DNA of 64,000 bases from Variovorax sp. YR216. Lineage in GTDB: Bacteria; Pseudomonadota; Gammaproteobacteria; Burkholderiales; Burkholderiaceae_C. Shown piece by piece: positions 63,389 through 64,000 of this stretch. Every line of letters begins with the position of its first letter. Position 1 is the first letter of the stretch. The DNA lies in assembly GCF_900107745.1 (NCBI RefSeq), contig NZ_FNRO01000004.1, positions 248,001 through 312,000 of the forward strand. The letters run 5' to 3'. Under the pieces are notes generated by a model that ran no database searches, was not told the origin of the DNA, and saw only the letters and a program-made list of their open reading frames with translations. The position numbers and the translations under genes are program-made.

Positions 63389-64000
63389 TCTTCCGGGCGG
63401 GCGCGCTCTTCGCGTGGCTCGCGCTCCTGACTTTCTTCCTCCTGCCCTCGCCTGCCGCCGCGCAGGCGCCACGGCTGCAGGTCGAGGCCGCGCGCTCCGC
63501 ATGGGACGCCGGATCGCCGCCCGCCGAAGGTTGGACGCCGGTCACGCTGCCCGACAGCTGGACCACCCGCTGGCCCGGCTTCGACGGCGTCGTCTGGTAT
63601 CGCCTGCGATGGAACGAATCCGCGATCGGGGTTCCGCCGAACCCGGTCGGCCTGATGATCGAATACATCAACATGGCCGGCGCGGTGTACCTCAACGGCA
63701 GCCTCATCGGAAGCGACAGCAGCCTCGTCGAACCGCTCTCGCGCTCGTGGAACCTGCCGCGCTACTGGACGCTTGACGCCCCGCTGCTGCGCCCCGGCGC
63801 CAACGAACTGCTGGTGCGCGTCTCGGGCCTCGCGCCCTACCAGCCGTCGCTCGGCGCCGTGACGATCGGCGAGCCGCATGCGGTGCGCGCGCTGTACCGC
63901 GAGGCCAACTTCACGCGCCGCACGATGCAGATGCTCGGCATCGGCCTCACGCTCGGCATGGGCGTGCTCTACGGCATGTTCTGGCTCTTCCGGCGCAAGG
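63385..64000 (+). CDS. Sensor histidine kinase with 7TM-DISM-type N-terminus (partial)
   Basis: 205 codons are visible; the gene continues past the right edge. A signal sequence (IFRAGALFAWLALLTFFLLP..AAAQ) is followed by a jelly-roll-like periplasmic sensor (WTPVTLPDSW, VWYRLRW, YINMAGAVYLNGSLIGSDSS) of the 7TMR-DISM extracellular 2 kind, then RRTMQMLGIGLTLGMGVLYGMFWLF, the first membrane helix. No ATG, GTG or TTG lies in frame before the signal sequence; the only near-cognate is CTG 63385, overlapping the upstream stop (CTGA). Kinase domains are expected beyond the edge. It is likely the partner of the response regulator just upstream. Confidence 0.7.
   Translation, partial: MIFRAGALFAWLALLTFFLLPSPAAAQAPRLQVEAARSAWDAGSPPAEGWTPVTLPDSWTTRWPGFDGVVWYRLRWNESAIGVPPNPVGLMIEYINMAGAVYLNGSLIGSDSSLVEPLSRSWNLPRYWTLDAPLLRPGANELLVRVSGLAPYQPSLGAVTIGEPHAVRALYREANFTRRTMQMLGIGLTLGMGVLYGMFWLFRRK

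Overview
The window is chromosomal DNA of a high-GC betaproteobacterium, most likely Comamonadaceae and Variovorax-like. This rests on the gcl-hyi-glxR block with a divergent LysR gene, a urtABCDE urea transporter, NMT1-type substrate-binding proteins, GTG starts and tightly overlapping genes, and a short dispersed repeat that abuts stop codons. No prophage, transposase, CRISPR array or plasmid backbone is visible. The assignment to a genus is inference; no rRNA is present.

Layout. 1-5.5 kb (leftward): a hybrid histidine kinase with several GAF domains, a STAS protein, an RsbW-type ATPase and a coiled-coil protein. 5.7-12.2 kb: a 1214-residue protein joining a DyP-type peroxidase to a cytochrome P450-like domain, overlapping tail to tail with a nucleotide cyclase/AAA/helical-repeat regulator. 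12.4-17.5 kb: DctA-type symporter with GntR regulator, AI-2E family permease, FtsI-like transpeptidase. 17.5-24.6 kb: LysR gene, glyoxylate carboligase pathway (gcl, hyi, glxR), malic enzyme maeB.

24.7-32.2 kb looks like a purine-uptake and oxidation locus. One NMT1-type ABC transporter operon ends in a nucleoside/guanine-type deaminase. A Rieske oxygenase gene diverges from a second substrate-binding protein/deaminase pair. Between these two divergent genes lie two oppositely oriented copies of what I recognise as the NMT1-motif (xanthine-I) riboswitch. Each is preceded by a -24/-12 (sigma-54-like) promoter candidate that would start transcription at the edge of the RNA. The first ABC operon also has a -24/-12 candidate. 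Together with gcl-hyi-glxR, which disposes of the glyoxylate made from ureides, and the urea transporter further on, this suggests nitrogen-controlled purine use.

32.3-36.4 kb: a molybdate locus (short ModE, modB, modA, modC) in which ModE and ModC lack TOBE domains and which contains a broken trmO tail and a Mop-domain remnant, followed by an isolated ureD. 36.4-46 kb: MFS transporter, DedA-rhodanese protein, ECF sigma/anti-sigma pair and urtABCDE on the minus strand. 46-57 kb: lipase, PHB-depolymerase-type esterase, PPK2, CorA/ZntB-like transporter, PHP phosphoesterase, EamA transporter, YciO-type protein, site-2 protease, trpS, and a convergent response regulator/kinase pair. 57-64 kb: tRNA-Ser(CGA) just after serS, a VOC protein, ilvA-like dehydratase, ispH, an SlpA-type FKBP, radC, and a second two-component pair running off the right edge.

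Only the first and last genes are cut by the window. No stretch above 300 bp is without a gene or gene remnant; the longest gap (30413-30693) holds the two riboswitches.
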